Virus record (IMG/VR): IMGVR_UViG_3300032236_000125
Coordinates: 1-24,081 of that record
Length of the DNA stretch: 24,081 nucleotides
Source of the DNA: a virus
Reading direction: 5' to 3' (one strand)
Part shown: positions 15,108-21,370 of the stretch, piece after piece
Position numbering within the stretch: position 1 is the first letter of the stretch
How the letters are laid out: the number at the start of each line of letters is the position of its first letter
Notes under the pieces: model-generated
Told to the model about the DNA's origin: nothing
Database searches by the model: none
Seen by the model: the letters and a program-made list of their open reading frames with translations, nothing else
Program-made: the position numbers and the translations under genes

Positions 15108-15353
15108 TTAAAAGGGAACATCATCGTCAAGTTGTTGCAAAGAAGGGCTTTGTGGCTTATCTTCAGGAACATTTAAATATGCCCATAAAGTTCCTTCTTT
15201 AAGACCTAAGAATGGAATCATTTCCAACTTAATCATTAAATCGCCTTTTTTGGTTTCGGTGACGATGCCGATTGTTTGGTAACGCTTTTTAGCTGTGCCA
15301 TCTTTATCGGTATATTCCGAAACAGGGGCTTTTACATAGTATTTAATTGCCAT
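15108..15353 (-). CDS. Small protein with SSB-like acidic C-terminal tip, 81 aa
   Basis: The protein has a compact beta-rich body (MAIKYYVKAPVSEYTDKDGT, KRYQTIGIVTETKKGDLMIK, LEMIPFLGLKEGTLWAYLNV) and then a Pro/Gln/Ser linker. It ends in LDDDVPF, very close to the DDDIPF tip by which bacterial SSB recruits partner proteins. The body is too short and not clearly a full OB fold. It lies directly downstream of the YqaJ exonuclease and near the annealing protein. I call it an ssDNA-binding or SSB-mimic candidate within the recombination module. Confidence 0.62.
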   Translation of the reverse strand: MAIKYYVKAPVSEYTDKDGTAKKRYQTIGIVTETKKGDLMIKLEMIPFLGLKEGTLWAYLNVPEDKPQSPSLQQLDDDVPF

Positions 15354-15355
15354 TT

Positions 15356-16006
15356 TTAACTGCCTTTCATTAGATTAACTTCTACTGCCACTTCATCAAG
15401 GAACTGCTTTATTTCTGCTTCCATTTCAGCAATGTAATCATCTTCTCGCATTACTCGCTTAATGAATAGTTTGCTTCGTTCAGGCATCCTAGGATCAAAA
15501 GATACAAAATCGCACCAAGCTCTGCCTGTGCAAGCCATCTGCGCTTGCATTTGAATGTAATATTTGGTTGGTGGCCCATCCTGTCTTATATAAGACCAAT
15601 GAGTTGCTGAATTAGGACACTTTATCTCCACAAGACCATTATCAGCAACAAGGCCATCAGGACTGCAACCAAACCACTTGATGCTAGGATGATCCACAAA
15701 CCCAACTTGATCGACAAAATTGCCTGATGTAACTTCGTAAGCAACTCTAGCCTGGGCTTCGTGGTCTTTTCCCCATTGCATTGCATCATTTGTAAACCCT
15801 TCTTCAATTTCACCAGTTACTCGCTGAATAGCCAGCTTGATTAAGTAATTGACTCTAGAAGCCGATACGCCTGTTTTTGTTTTGGCTAATACATCGGCTA
15901 CACCACTAGCCGTTACTTTGCCTAGGCGCACTTTTAGCCATTCCTGTGTGCCTTGCTCAAGGTCTTTGTAAACAGCCAGCCTATCCTCTGTTGTAAATGT
16001 AGTCAT
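15356..16006 (-). CDS. YqaJ-type viral recombinase exonuclease, 216 aa
   Basis: Matches the YqaJ/lambda-exonuclease PD-(D/E)xK family. It has EQGTQEWLKVRLGKVTASGV near residue 17, MQWGKDHEAQARVAYE with E83, CSPDGLV with catalytic-type D117, and VEIKCP with E127 and K129. A following QMQAQMACTGRAWCDFVSFD region corresponds to the conserved Q-x-Q-x-x-M-x-x-T motif. The enzyme would resect double-stranded DNA so that the nearby annealing protein can load. The ATG overlaps the previous stop (ATGA). Length is normal for the family. Confidence 0.9.
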   Translation of the reverse strand: MTTFTTEDRLAVYKDLEQGTQEWLKVRLGKVTASGVADVLAKTKTGVSASRVNYLIKLAIQRVTGEIEEGFTNDAMQWGKDHEAQARVAYEVTSGNFVDQVGFVDHPSIKWFGCSPDGLVADNGLVEIKCPNSATHWSYIRQDGPPTKYYIQMQAQMACTGRAWCDFVSFDPRMPERSKLFIKRVMREDDYIAEMEAEIKQFLDEVAVEVNLMKGS

Positions 16007-16293
16007 AAATTGTTATCAATCCATTTATTTAAAAGTTTTAAAAGTTCCCAATTTAATGATGCTCCAGTTTGATCTGCCATTGCACGAGCATCAGTAGTAA
16101 AGCCATTTAATGTTTCTATTGTTAATACAGGTTCTTTTAATCTAAAAGGCTTGTCAGGAGAATAATCATTTACAACTCTTATAACTTCACGAGTTTTAGT
16201 TCCAAATTCATCAAAATATTCTTGATAAAAAACATTTTTAGCTGGTTTGATTCCATCTTCTGATATTGCAATATTTATTTCAAAAGTTCTCAT
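16003..16293 (-). CDS. Hypothetical protein in recombination module, 96 aa
   Basis: Lies between the annealing-protein gene and the exonuclease, coupled to the latter by ATGA. The product begins MRTFEINIAISEDGIKPAKN, has a beta-rich first part and a helical end (LNWELLKLLNKWIDNNL). I do not recognise a family. Context suggests a role in or around recombination, but nothing in the sequence shows it. Confidence 0.62.
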   Translation of the reverse strand: MRTFEINIAISEDGIKPAKNVFYQEYFDEFGTKTREVIRVVNDYSPDKPFRLKEPVLTIETLNGFTTDARAMADQTGASLNWELLKLLNKWIDNNL

Positions 16294-16338
16294 TTTCTAG
16301 CTTCTTTTTCTTTTCTAAGTATTGAGTCAAATAGAACT

Positions 16339-16878
16339 TTAAGCTCCAAGCTGGGCTTTTTTGGCATCTTTGGCGGCTGAAATCTTAGCGACTGCTGATT
16401 TATCTTTTGAGAGTTGGTGATAGGCGTTACCATAGATTGTTTTGAGTTCATCAATATTCTCCGCTTTATCAATAGCCAAACACCAAATGTCGGCTTGTTC
16501 TCTAAGATCAACTGGTTCTTCTGTAGGCAAATCTTCACCAGCGTAAATGTATAGCCCAATACCAAACAGACTGATACACTTTGTAAGACAGCGCATCATA
16601 GCTGTATTTACATCCATTGCATTTGGATTAGGTATAGCTTTGTTCCGAGAATCTATAACTGGCATCTGACAAGTCATGGATTTGCCCATCGCTGTTACTG
16701 TGCAAAAAACCATCAAACTTTCCGCAAAGTAAACTGGCTCTCCAAATGTCCAAGTAGCTGTAGGATCATTCTGTAAAAGTTGGTCTACGGCCCATGTCCA
16801 AGATAGGTAAGTAAATTTACCTTTCTTTTCTGTATGCTCGTTTACATTAATTGTGCGTAATTCGTTAAATGTTTTCAT
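16339..16878 (-). CDS. ssDNA-annealing protein, DUF1071/Sak-like, 179 aa
   Basis: The first residues (MKTFNELRTINVNEHTEKKG, then FTYLSWTWAVDQLL) match the start of DUF1071-type single-strand annealing proteins. This is why the third of three close starts (GTG 16887, ATG 16884, ATG 16878) is preferred. Further family features are TWTFGEPVYFAE, MGKSMTCQMPVID and DVNTAMMRCLTKCISLFGIG. The protein would pair complementary strands exposed by the YqaJ exonuclease, as in the Red/RecET pathways. The C-terminus is Lys/Ala-rich. Confidence 0.87.
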   Translation of the reverse strand: MKTFNELRTINVNEHTEKKGKFTYLSWTWAVDQLLQNDPTATWTFGEPVYFAESLMVFCTVTAMGKSMTCQMPVIDSRNKAIPNPNAMDVNTAMMRCLTKCISLFGIGLYIYAGEDLPTEEPVDLREQADIWCLAIDKAENIDELKTIYGNAYHQLSKDKSAVAKISAAKDAKKAQLGA

Positions 16879-16892
16879 AGTCATCACTTTCT

Positions 16893-17186
16893 TTAATCGT
16901 TAATTTCGGATTCTGCGGCATTTTTGGCAAAGCGTTCCATGTAATCACAGGCCATGCTGATTACTTTACGGCCTAAAGCTTCATAGTTGCTTGAATCAAT
17001 AACATCTTGTAAAGCTTTGGCATCATCAACACTCATTTCACTTAGAGCTTCAGATATAGCTCCTGAAGTTCTGTAATCGTATTCAGCACCAATTTTCATA
17101 AGTTCCCAGGTGCGAGATTCAATTTCATCTGAACGATCATCGTAATCATCAGGTTCGTAATAGGCATCGTGGCGGCTTATACCCAT
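16893..17186 (-). CDS. Acidic hypothetical protein, 97 aa
   Basis: ATG 17186 has an AGGAGG site about ten bases upstream, inside the end of the tiny gene before it. The N-terminus is strongly acidic (HDAYYEPDDYDDRSDEIESR), followed by helices (TSGAISEALSEMSVDDAKAL, VISMACDYMERFAKNAAESE). The acidic start could mimic DNA or bind a basic partner, but no family is recognised. It lies directly upstream of the annealing protein. Confidence 0.65.
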   Translation of the reverse strand: MGISRHDAYYEPDDYDDRSDEIESRTWELMKIGAEYDYRTSGAISEALSEMSVDDAKALQDVIDSSNYEALGRKVISMACDYMERFAKNAAESEIND

Positions 17187-17187
17187 G

Positions 17188-17268
17188 TTAGATACCTCCT
17201 ACAAAAATGGCGGCTAACAATACACCTAAAAGAATTGTTCCTACTACATCAATAATTACTTTTTTCAT
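17188..17268 (-). CDS. Tiny membrane peptide, 26 aa
   Basis: Read from the minus strand: ATG 17268 preceded by AAGGAG, stop at 17188-17190, one base before the next gene. The product starts MKKVIIDVVGTILLGVLLAA and ends IFVGGI, a single hydrophobic span after a basic start. It is too short for standard gene finders. The good ribosome site, exact fit in the gap and plausible membrane helix argue it is translated. It also carries the Shine-Dalgarno of the following gene. Confidence 0.5.
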   Translation of the reverse strand: MKKVIIDVVGTILLGVLLAAIFVGGI

Positions 17269-17286
17269 CACTTTCTCCTTCATCAA

Positions 17287-17487
17287 TTAATAATCAATAC
17301 CAAAATCTGCTGGATTCAAACCAGCTTCTGTAAGACGAAAAGCCGCACCTTGTTGTAAACAATTGAAAGCCAATTCCCAATAGTTTTCTTGGCCTTCAAA
17401 AGGTTCTGCATCATTTAAAGCAACGCATGGATCAGACCACAGGCCTAATCTTTTTGATTCTTGGTTAAATTCTTTTTCTGTTTTCAT
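17287..17487 (-). CDS. Hypothetical protein, 66 aa; first gene of minus-strand cluster
   Basis: ATG 17487 has AAGGG about nine bases upstream. The sequence begins MKTEKEFNQESKRLGLWSDP and has ENYWELAFNCLQQGAAFRLT and a final NPADFGIDY. It is soluble, slightly acidic and of unknown family. Being the first gene after the divergent promoter region, it is expected to be strongly expressed early. Confidence 0.65.
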   Translation of the reverse strand: MKTEKEFNQESKRLGLWSDPCVALNDAEPFEGQENYWELAFNCLQQGAAFRLTEAGLNPADFGIDY

Positions 17488-17523
17488 TTTTTATTTCCCT
17501 TCATCACTTGTTGAACTGGATTC

Positions 17524-17550
17524 AGTATATACCATTTTTAAGCTTTGCAA
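17524..17550 (-). promoter_or_regulatory. Candidate sigma70 promoter for minus-strand cluster
   Basis: Minus strand shows a -10 TATACT (17524-17529) and a TTGCAA at 17545-17550, spacing 15; shifting the -35 to TGTTGC gives spacing 17. Transcription would start near 17517 and lead into the gene starting at 17487. An inverted repeat TGAA-N5-TTCA (17512-17524) lies at the predicted start site and could be an operator. Confidence 0.5.
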
Positions 17551-17589
17551 CAGTTTTTTTAATTATTTTCATAGGTGGTTTCCCTAGGT

Positions 17590-17604
17590 TCAATGAAATA
17601 TTGA
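17590..17604. promoter_or_regulatory. Candidate operator: inverted repeat over the -35 box
   Basis: TCAAT-N5-ATTGA (TCAATGAAATATTGA), a perfect 5-base inverted repeat overlapping the -35 TTGATG of the plus-strand promoter. It is a plausible binding site for the small HTH protein encoded just downstream, giving autorepression. There is no second identical copy in the intergenic region, so this is a hypothesis. Confidence 0.35.
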
Positions 17605-17630
17605 TGTTTTCCAAAGAATGATGGTAGTAT
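17601..17630 (+). promoter_or_regulatory. Candidate sigma70 promoter for the regulator and replication genes
   Basis: -35 TTGATG (17601-17606), an 18-base spacer, -10 TAGTAT (17625-17630). The start codon of the regulator follows 23 bases later with an AGGA site between. It is divergent to the minus-strand promoter, as in phage switch regions. Confidence 0.55.
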
Positions 17631-17653
17631 AGCGAAAACATGAAAGGAATTAC

Positions 17654-17851
17654 ATGAATCCGATGGACTTACTAAAAATTGAGTTTGGAAGCCTTAAAGA
17701 CCTGGCAGATAAGCTGGATTTAAAGCCAAATACTGTGTATCTATGGGGGCAAAGCAACATTCCATTTAAGTATTTGAAGGCTATTGAGGAGCTTACAAAC
17801 TACAAATTAACTAGAGAAATGCTCAGACCTGACCTATTCAAAAAGGATTAA
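17654..17851 (+). CDS. Cro/YdaS-like HTH regulator, 65 aa
   Basis: AGGA about nine bases before ATG 17654. The protein is a single helix-turn-helix domain (FGSLKDLADKLDLKPNTVYL, then WGQSNIPFKYLKAIEELTNY) ending TREMLRPDLF. This ending is typical of the Cro/YdaS-antitoxin-like group, whose C-terminus usually reads LRPD-hydrophobic. It would bind the divergent control region upstream and set the balance of the two transcripts. It is followed at three bases by the replication gene. Confidence 0.8.
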   Translation: MNPMDLLKIEFGSLKDLADKLDLKPNTVYLWGQSNIPFKYLKAIEELTNYKLTREMLRPDLFKKD

Positions 17852-17853
17852 AA

Positions 17854-18624
17854 GTGAACTTTTATCCGTTTCACATAGGCGATTATTTGAGCCATACCAG
17901 CCATCTTACTGATGAAGAAGATTTGGCTTATCGGCGAATGATTGACCTTTACTACCAAACTGAAGAACCTTTTACAGATACGGCTAAATTGGCTCGAAAA
18001 GTGCGTTCTAGCTTTGAAATTGTGGGTAATTTGCTTCATGAATTTTTTGTATATGAAGATAATGCCTGGCATAACAAAAGGGCAGATGCTGAAATAGCTA
18101 AGTACCAAGCCATGAAAGATGGGGGCAGGAAAGGTGCGGCATTGCGTTGGCATAAGGGTAGCGATAGCCCCCCCATTCCCCTACCTAATCACTCCCCAAT
18201 GCAAACCAAGAACCAAGAACCAAGAACCATTAAAAAACATATATCGCCTATCGGCTTTGATTTATTTTGGAATGCTTATAACAAAAAGGTTGGTAAACCT
18301 AATTCGATAAAGCAATGGTTAAAAATCAAACCTGATGAAGAATTAGTCAAAATCATTGTTTCCAAAGCTTTGGCAGATTCAGCCGCTAAACCTGATAACA
18401 AGTTTAGGAAAGATCCTGAACGCTGGCTCAAAGGTCAGCATTGGTTAGATGAAGTGGTTATAGCTCAAGCTCCTGAAAACAAGGAATTGCCTTTAGGTAC
18501 TGAACAGCAAATTGAAGCGGCTTATAGGGCTGAATGTGGAGATCCTGCAAAATCTAGGTTTAACAGTTATTACGAAATGCGTAATTTTATTGTGGCCCAG
18601 CGTGAAAAAAGGAAAGTTGCGTGA
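17854..18624 (+). CDS. DUF1376-family replication protein, 256 aa
   Basis: Starts with GTG 17854 (AGGA upstream). Residues 1-95 are a DUF1376/YdaU-type domain (MNFYPFHIGDYLSHTSHLTD, EEDLAYRRMIDLYYQTEEPF, WHNKRADAEI), found in phage replication initiators with a winged-helix N-terminus. A Pro/Ser/Asn/Gln linker (about 105-128) follows. The C-terminal part (FDLFWNAYNKKVGKPNSIKQ, DPERWLKGQHWLDE) is shared by many phage replication proteins. It probably binds the origin or loads host helicase. No helicase or primase gene is seen nearby, so host functions are likely used. Confidence 0.85.
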   Translation: MNFYPFHIGDYLSHTSHLTDEEDLAYRRMIDLYYQTEEPFTDTAKLARKVRSSFEIVGNLLHEFFVYEDNAWHNKRADAEIAKYQAMKDGGRKGAALRWHKGSDSPPIPLPNHSPMQTKNQEPRTIKKHISPIGFDLFWNAYNKKVGKPNSIKQWLKIKPDEELVKIIVSKALADSAAKPDNKFRKDPERWLKGQHWLDEVVIAQAPENKELPLGTEQQIEAAYRAECGDPAKSRFNSYYEMRNFIVAQREKRKVA

Positions 18625-19688
18625 ACTATTTAAGCGTTTGTTCAGGCATAGAAGCGGCAACTGTCGCTTGGCATGATATGGGCTGGAAACCATTGGCTTT
18701 TAGTGAAATTGAGAAATTTCCAAGCCAGGTATTGGCGCACCATTATCCTGATGTGCCAAATCTAGGTGATATGACTAAATTTAAGGAGTGGAATTTTGGA
18801 ACAAATAGATTGGATTTACTCGTTGGAGGAACGCCATGCCAAGCCTTTAGCGTTGCAGGACTCAGAAAAGGGCTTGATGACCCAAGAGGAAACCTTGCAC
18901 TTACCTATGTTGCAATTCTTAACAAATTTAGACCCAAGTGGTGCGTTTGGGAAAATGTGCCAGGTGTCCTTAGTTCCAATCAAGGAAGGGATTTTAGCTC
19001 CTTCCTCACAGCGTTGGGCGAACTCGGCTATGGGTGGGCCTACAGGGTGCTTGATGCTCAATACTTTGGAGTCGCACAAAGACGAAAAAGAGTGTTTGTT
19101 GTCGGATGTCTTGGAAACTGGGAATCTGCCGCAAAAGTATTATTTGAGTCCGAAAGCTTGTCAGGGAATACTAAACAGAGCAGAAAAGAGAGAAAAGAAG
19201 CTTCCAGCGGATTTGTACCAAGCATTGCTAATTGCCTCCAAACAACTTGTAACGACTACAGCAGAGCAGATGGATTTAACATGATTGCTTTTGAAAATAG
19301 TCGCAGAGATGGGGCTAGAGTATTTGACAAAGTTAGCAATACTTTGCAATCTTTTATGGGAACTGGCGGCAATAATGTGCCATGTGTTTCCTATGCTTTG
19401 CAAGGTGCTGGAGCTACTAGCCAAAATGCTAATGGATCAGGATATAAAGAAGAACAGTCTTTTACTTTAAATGTGACTGATGTTCATGGAGTTGCAAAAG
19501 ACATGGCAGTTCGCAGACTTACTGAGGTTGAATGTGAAAGATTGCAAGGCTTTCCTGACAATTACACAAACATTAAAGAAAACTGCCCAAGCGGCCCCAG
19601 GTACAAAGCATTAGGCAATTCAATGGCTGTTCCTGTAATGAAATGGATTGGTAGCCGAATAAATGATTATGAAAGAGGAAACCTATAG
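18621..19688 (+). CDS. Cytosine-C5 DNA methyltransferase, 355 aa
   Basis: GTG start overlapping the previous stop (GTGA), with AGGA upstream. Motif I is LSVCSGIEAATVAW; motif IV is GGTPCQAFS with catalytic C73; motif VI is WENVPG (E111-V113); motif VIII is QYFGVAQRRKRVFVVG; and motifs IX-X are RRLTEVECERLQGFPDNY and KALGNSMAVPVMKW. The variable region between about 170 and 300 would be the target-recognition part. There is no cognate restriction enzyme adjacent. The usual role in phages is protecting DNA from host restriction or altering regulation. Length is normal for the family. Confidence 0.92.
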   Translation: MNYLSVCSGIEAATVAWHDMGWKPLAFSEIEKFPSQVLAHHYPDVPNLGDMTKFKEWNFGTNRLDLLVGGTPCQAFSVAGLRKGLDDPRGNLALTYVAILNKFRPKWCVWENVPGVLSSNQGRDFSSFLTALGELGYGWAYRVLDAQYFGVAQRRKRVFVVGCLGNWESAAKVLFESESLSGNTKQSRKERKEASSGFVPSIANCLQTTCNDYSRADGFNMIAFENSRRDGARVFDKVSNTLQSFMGTGGNNVPCVSYALQGAGATSQNANGSGYKEEQSFTLNVTDVHGVAKDMAVRRLTEVECERLQGFPDNYTNIKENCPSGPRYKALGNSMAVPVMKWIGSRINDYERGNL

Positions 19689-19860
19689 ACATCAATGCGC
19701 TGTCCGCCAGCTTATTTTGTGGCGAAAGCAATGGGGGCTTAGATCTTACAGGGAATATATGAGCAAATACAAAGATAAACTGGGTTGGCAATTAATTAGA
19801 GATTTTGAGGATCAATGGACTAAAGGCAATAGGGCTGACGAAAAAGGAGAATGGAAATGA
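19663..19860 (+). CDS. DUF7696-like small phage protein, 65 aa
   Basis: Overlaps the methyltransferase 3' end; ATG 19663 or the in-frame ATG 19669 may be used. The sequence MKEETYRHQCAVRQLILWRK and later FEDQWTKGNRADEKG fits a small phage family I recall as DUF7696 (E-x-Y-R-H-x-C-E/A-V-R-Q-L, ending Q-W-x-x-G-N-R). No function is known. The basic and aromatic content suggests a compact helical protein. The stop TGA overlaps the next ATG. Confidence 0.68.
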   Translation: MIMKEETYRHQCAVRQLILWRKQWGLRSYREYMSKYKDKLGWQLIRDFEDQWTKGNRADEKGEWK

Positions 19861-20189
19861 ATTTAGAACAATTAACTGAAAACAGGGTAGAAGAAGCTTT
19901 AATTAAGCTTTCCAGCACAGATGAAAGCCATGCGGCTTGGGCAGGGCAAGTTAAATACCTTGAGGAAGGCTTAAAACAGGCTAAGAGCCATTCTTTTCTA
20001 TTAGCTGAAGGCACAGTAGCAGAAAGAGAAGCAACGGCTCTATCAAGCGTTAAATACGCTGAAGCAGTTAAAGCTTATGCAGATGCTTTTAAAAACTTTA
20101 AAACCCTGGATAACCAGCGCAATCATGAAATGCGAATTATTGATATTTGGCGCACTTTATCCTCCAATCGTAGACAAGGAAATATGTAA
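19857..20189 (+). CDS. Hypothetical coiled-coil protein, 110 aa
   Basis: ATG 19857 (ATGA overlap, AGGAG seven bases upstream) is better placed than ATG 19851. The protein is helical throughout: MNLEQLTENRVEEALIKLSS, AWAGQVKYLEEGLKQAKSHS, YAEAVKAYADAFKNFKTLDN, and a final WRTLSSNRRQGNM. Similar proteins ending WRT-x6-R-x-G-N-I/M are common in phage early regions. The role is unknown; it may be a scaffold for replication or nuclease partners. Confidence 0.68.
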   Translation: MNLEQLTENRVEEALIKLSSTDESHAAWAGQVKYLEEGLKQAKSHSFLLAEGTVAEREATALSSVKYAEAVKAYADAFKNFKTLDNQRNHEMRIIDIWRTLSSNRRQGNM

Positions 20190-20345
20190 ATGAGAGATTT
20201 CAGTCAGCCATTTTTAAATGCAAAACACCTTTTGGAAGCTTATTACAAGGCAATGATTGCTCAAGATAGAGATTCTGCCTATCAAATTGCCAATGATTTA
20301 GTAGAAAATGTTTTAAAACTTGAAGATATTGCCCATGCAGATTAA
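20190..20345 (+). CDS. Short hypothetical protein, 51 aa
   Basis: ATG 20190 directly follows the preceding TAA, and the frame runs to TAA 20343-20345, overlapping the next gene by eleven bases. The product reads MRDFSQPFLNAKHLLEAYYK, then AMIAQDRDSAYQIANDLVEN and VLKLEDIAHAD, a two-helix protein. It fills a gap between two well-supported genes, with tight junctions on both sides. The helical-hairpin pattern with A-x-x-L-x-x-x-A resembles other small phage early proteins. No function is assigned. Confidence 0.62.
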   Translation: MRDFSQPFLNAKHLLEAYYKAMIAQDRDSAYQIANDLVENVLKLEDIAHAD

Positions 20346-20760
20346 AAAATTTGACCAAGATTTGCATGACAAATACGATCCTCCAGCCAGGGCCGCAGTT
20401 ACAGCATGGTTAAAAATGAAATGGAATGTGGATGCTGTTGATAATCCTGATATTTATGGAACTGACCTAATTTTGTATAAAAACGGAAAAAAAGTAGGTT
20501 ATGCGGAAGTTGAAGTCAGGCAATGGAATCCATGCCCTTATCCTACAGTCCATGTTCCTGTCAGAAAAAAACACATGCTTGAAGTGCCAAAAACGCTATT
20601 TTTTGCTTTAACTCAAGATATGGTTCATGCTTATTGGATCATGGGCGATAAAACTTTAAGCTTTGACACAGTAGAATTGCAGGACAATTTTAAACATGAG
20701 GCTTATTACGATGTTCCTAAAGAATTATTCAATTATGTTGATTTAACTGAACCATTCTAA
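20335..20760 (+). CDS. PD-(D/E)xK-like small nuclease candidate, 141 aa
   Basis: Started at ATG 20335; the open frame extends to a TTG five codons earlier. The core DIYGTDLILYKNGKKVGYAE followed by VEVRQW resembles the D-x(n)-E-x-K active site of the restriction-endonuclease fold, with D44 and E58/E60. The usual lysine would be replaced by R62, so activity is uncertain. It has a cluster of aromatic and Pro residues after it (CPYPTVHVPVRKKH). It comes first of three consecutive nuclease-like genes. The alternative is a degenerate or structural member of the fold. Confidence 0.6.
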   Translation: MQIKKFDQDLHDKYDPPARAAVTAWLKMKWNVDAVDNPDIYGTDLILYKNGKKVGYAEVEVRQWNPCPYPTVHVPVRKKHMLEVPKTLFFALTQDMVHAYWIMGDKTLSFDTVELQDNFKHEAYYDVPKELFNYVDLTEPF

Positions 20761-21047
20761 TGAACAAAGCCGAAAAAGAACGCTATGCAAAACTGGCACG
20801 ATTGGGCTGTATATTGTGCAGACAAAATGAAATTAAAACAGACGATTCACCAACAGAAATTCATCACATACGCAGATTTGGCAATCCTAGAGCCCTTTCA
20901 CCCTGCATTGCACTTTGTGCCTGGCATCACAGGCTTGGCCCTGCCGCAGTTCACCAAATTGGAAAAAAGGCATTTAGTCGCTACTGGGGCTACTCTGAAG
21001 AAGATCTCTTAAAAAAAACAAATGACCTATTACAAACGCAGGGTTGA
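20760..21047 (+). CDS. Ref-like HNH nuclease (RecA-dependent nuclease type), 95 aa
   Basis: TAATG junction with the previous gene. C17 and C20 (CILCR), H35-H36 (TEIHHIRR), C49 and C53, and ALCAWHHRLG form a zinc/HNH-like site, followed by GPAAVHQIGKKAFSRYWGYS. This matches the phage P1 Ref/RecA-dependent nuclease family, which makes cuts in ssDNA-RecA complexes. The protein is only the core domain, without the basic N-terminal extension of P1 Ref. It presumably aids recombination or replication repair. Confidence 0.78.
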   Translation: MNKAEKERYAKLARLGCILCRQNEIKTDDSPTEIHHIRRFGNPRALSPCIALCAWHHRLGPAAVHQIGKKAFSRYWGYSEEDLLKKTNDLLQTQG

Positions 21048-21309
21048 TGCCAACCAAAACCAAATAATTCATACCTTTATTGCTTTAGGGGCTTCTGTAT
21101 TGAACCTTTCTAGAGTTGGGGAGGGTTGCCCTGATATTTTGATTGGATATAAAAAACACAGCGTTTTGTGCGAAATTAAGCGTGATGAAAAGGCATCTTA
21201 TACAGAGCCTCAGATTAAATTTATGCAAAACTGGAGAGGCGGCCCAGTTAGTAGAATTGATTCTGTTGATGCCGCAATCAGGCTTATTAAAATGCTTGAC
21301 ATGGCTTAG
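21022..21309 (+). CDS. VRR-NUC nuclease, 95 aa
   Basis: Overlaps the preceding gene by 26 bases and has no clear ribosome site, so it is probably coupled. The pattern is MTYYKRRVDANQNQIIHTFI, RVGEGCPDILIG with P37-D38, and VLCEIKRDEKA with E51-I-K53, followed by TEPQIKFMQNWRGGPVSRID. This is the small stand-alone VRR-NUC (PD-(D/E)xK) type common in phages and related to Holliday-junction and flap nucleases. The likely role is resolving branched DNA before packaging. Confidence 0.83.
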   Translation: MTYYKRRVDANQNQIIHTFIALGASVLNLSRVGEGCPDILIGYKKHSVLCEIKRDEKASYTEPQIKFMQNWRGGPVSRIDSVDAAIRLIKMLDMA

Positions 21310-21323
21310 AATCAACCTAAAAT
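21296..21323 (+). promoter_or_regulatory. Strong sigma70-type promoter ahead of packaging genes
   Basis: Perfect -35 TTGACA (21296-21301), 16-base spacer, -10 TAAAAT (21318-21323; one mismatch to consensus). It overlaps the end of the VRR-NUC gene. The start site would be near 21330, immediately before the hairpin at 21331-21344. Confidence 0.65.
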
Positions 21324-21330
21324 TAAGGAA

Positions 21331-21351
21331 CTGCAATTTTGCAGACTTTTT
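21331..21351 (+). terminator. Hairpin plus U-run (terminator or 5' stem-loop)
   Basis: CTGCAATTTTGCAG forms a 5-6 base-pair stem (CTGCA/TGCAG), followed after two bases by TTTTT. As a terminator it would stop transcripts arriving from the early genes. For RNA starting at the promoter just upstream it would be a 5'-end stem-loop, which could stabilise the message. The stem is short. Confidence 0.5.
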
Positions 21352-21370
21352 AGCTAAAAGGATTTTTATT

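Noticed and set aside
16368-16565. Upstream part of a 91-codon minus-strand frame
   Set aside because: Runs antiparallel in frame sense through the conserved part of the annealing protein; only its last 25 codons are kept as a question.
18796-19284. 162-codon plus-strand frame inside the methyltransferase gene
   Set aside because: The methyltransferase frame holds all catalytic motifs in order; this one has no recognisable features.
21143-21370. In-frame N-terminal extension of the 85-residue protein
   Set aside because: Overlaps the VRR-NUC gene, promoter and hairpin; ATG 21371 has its own ribosome site.
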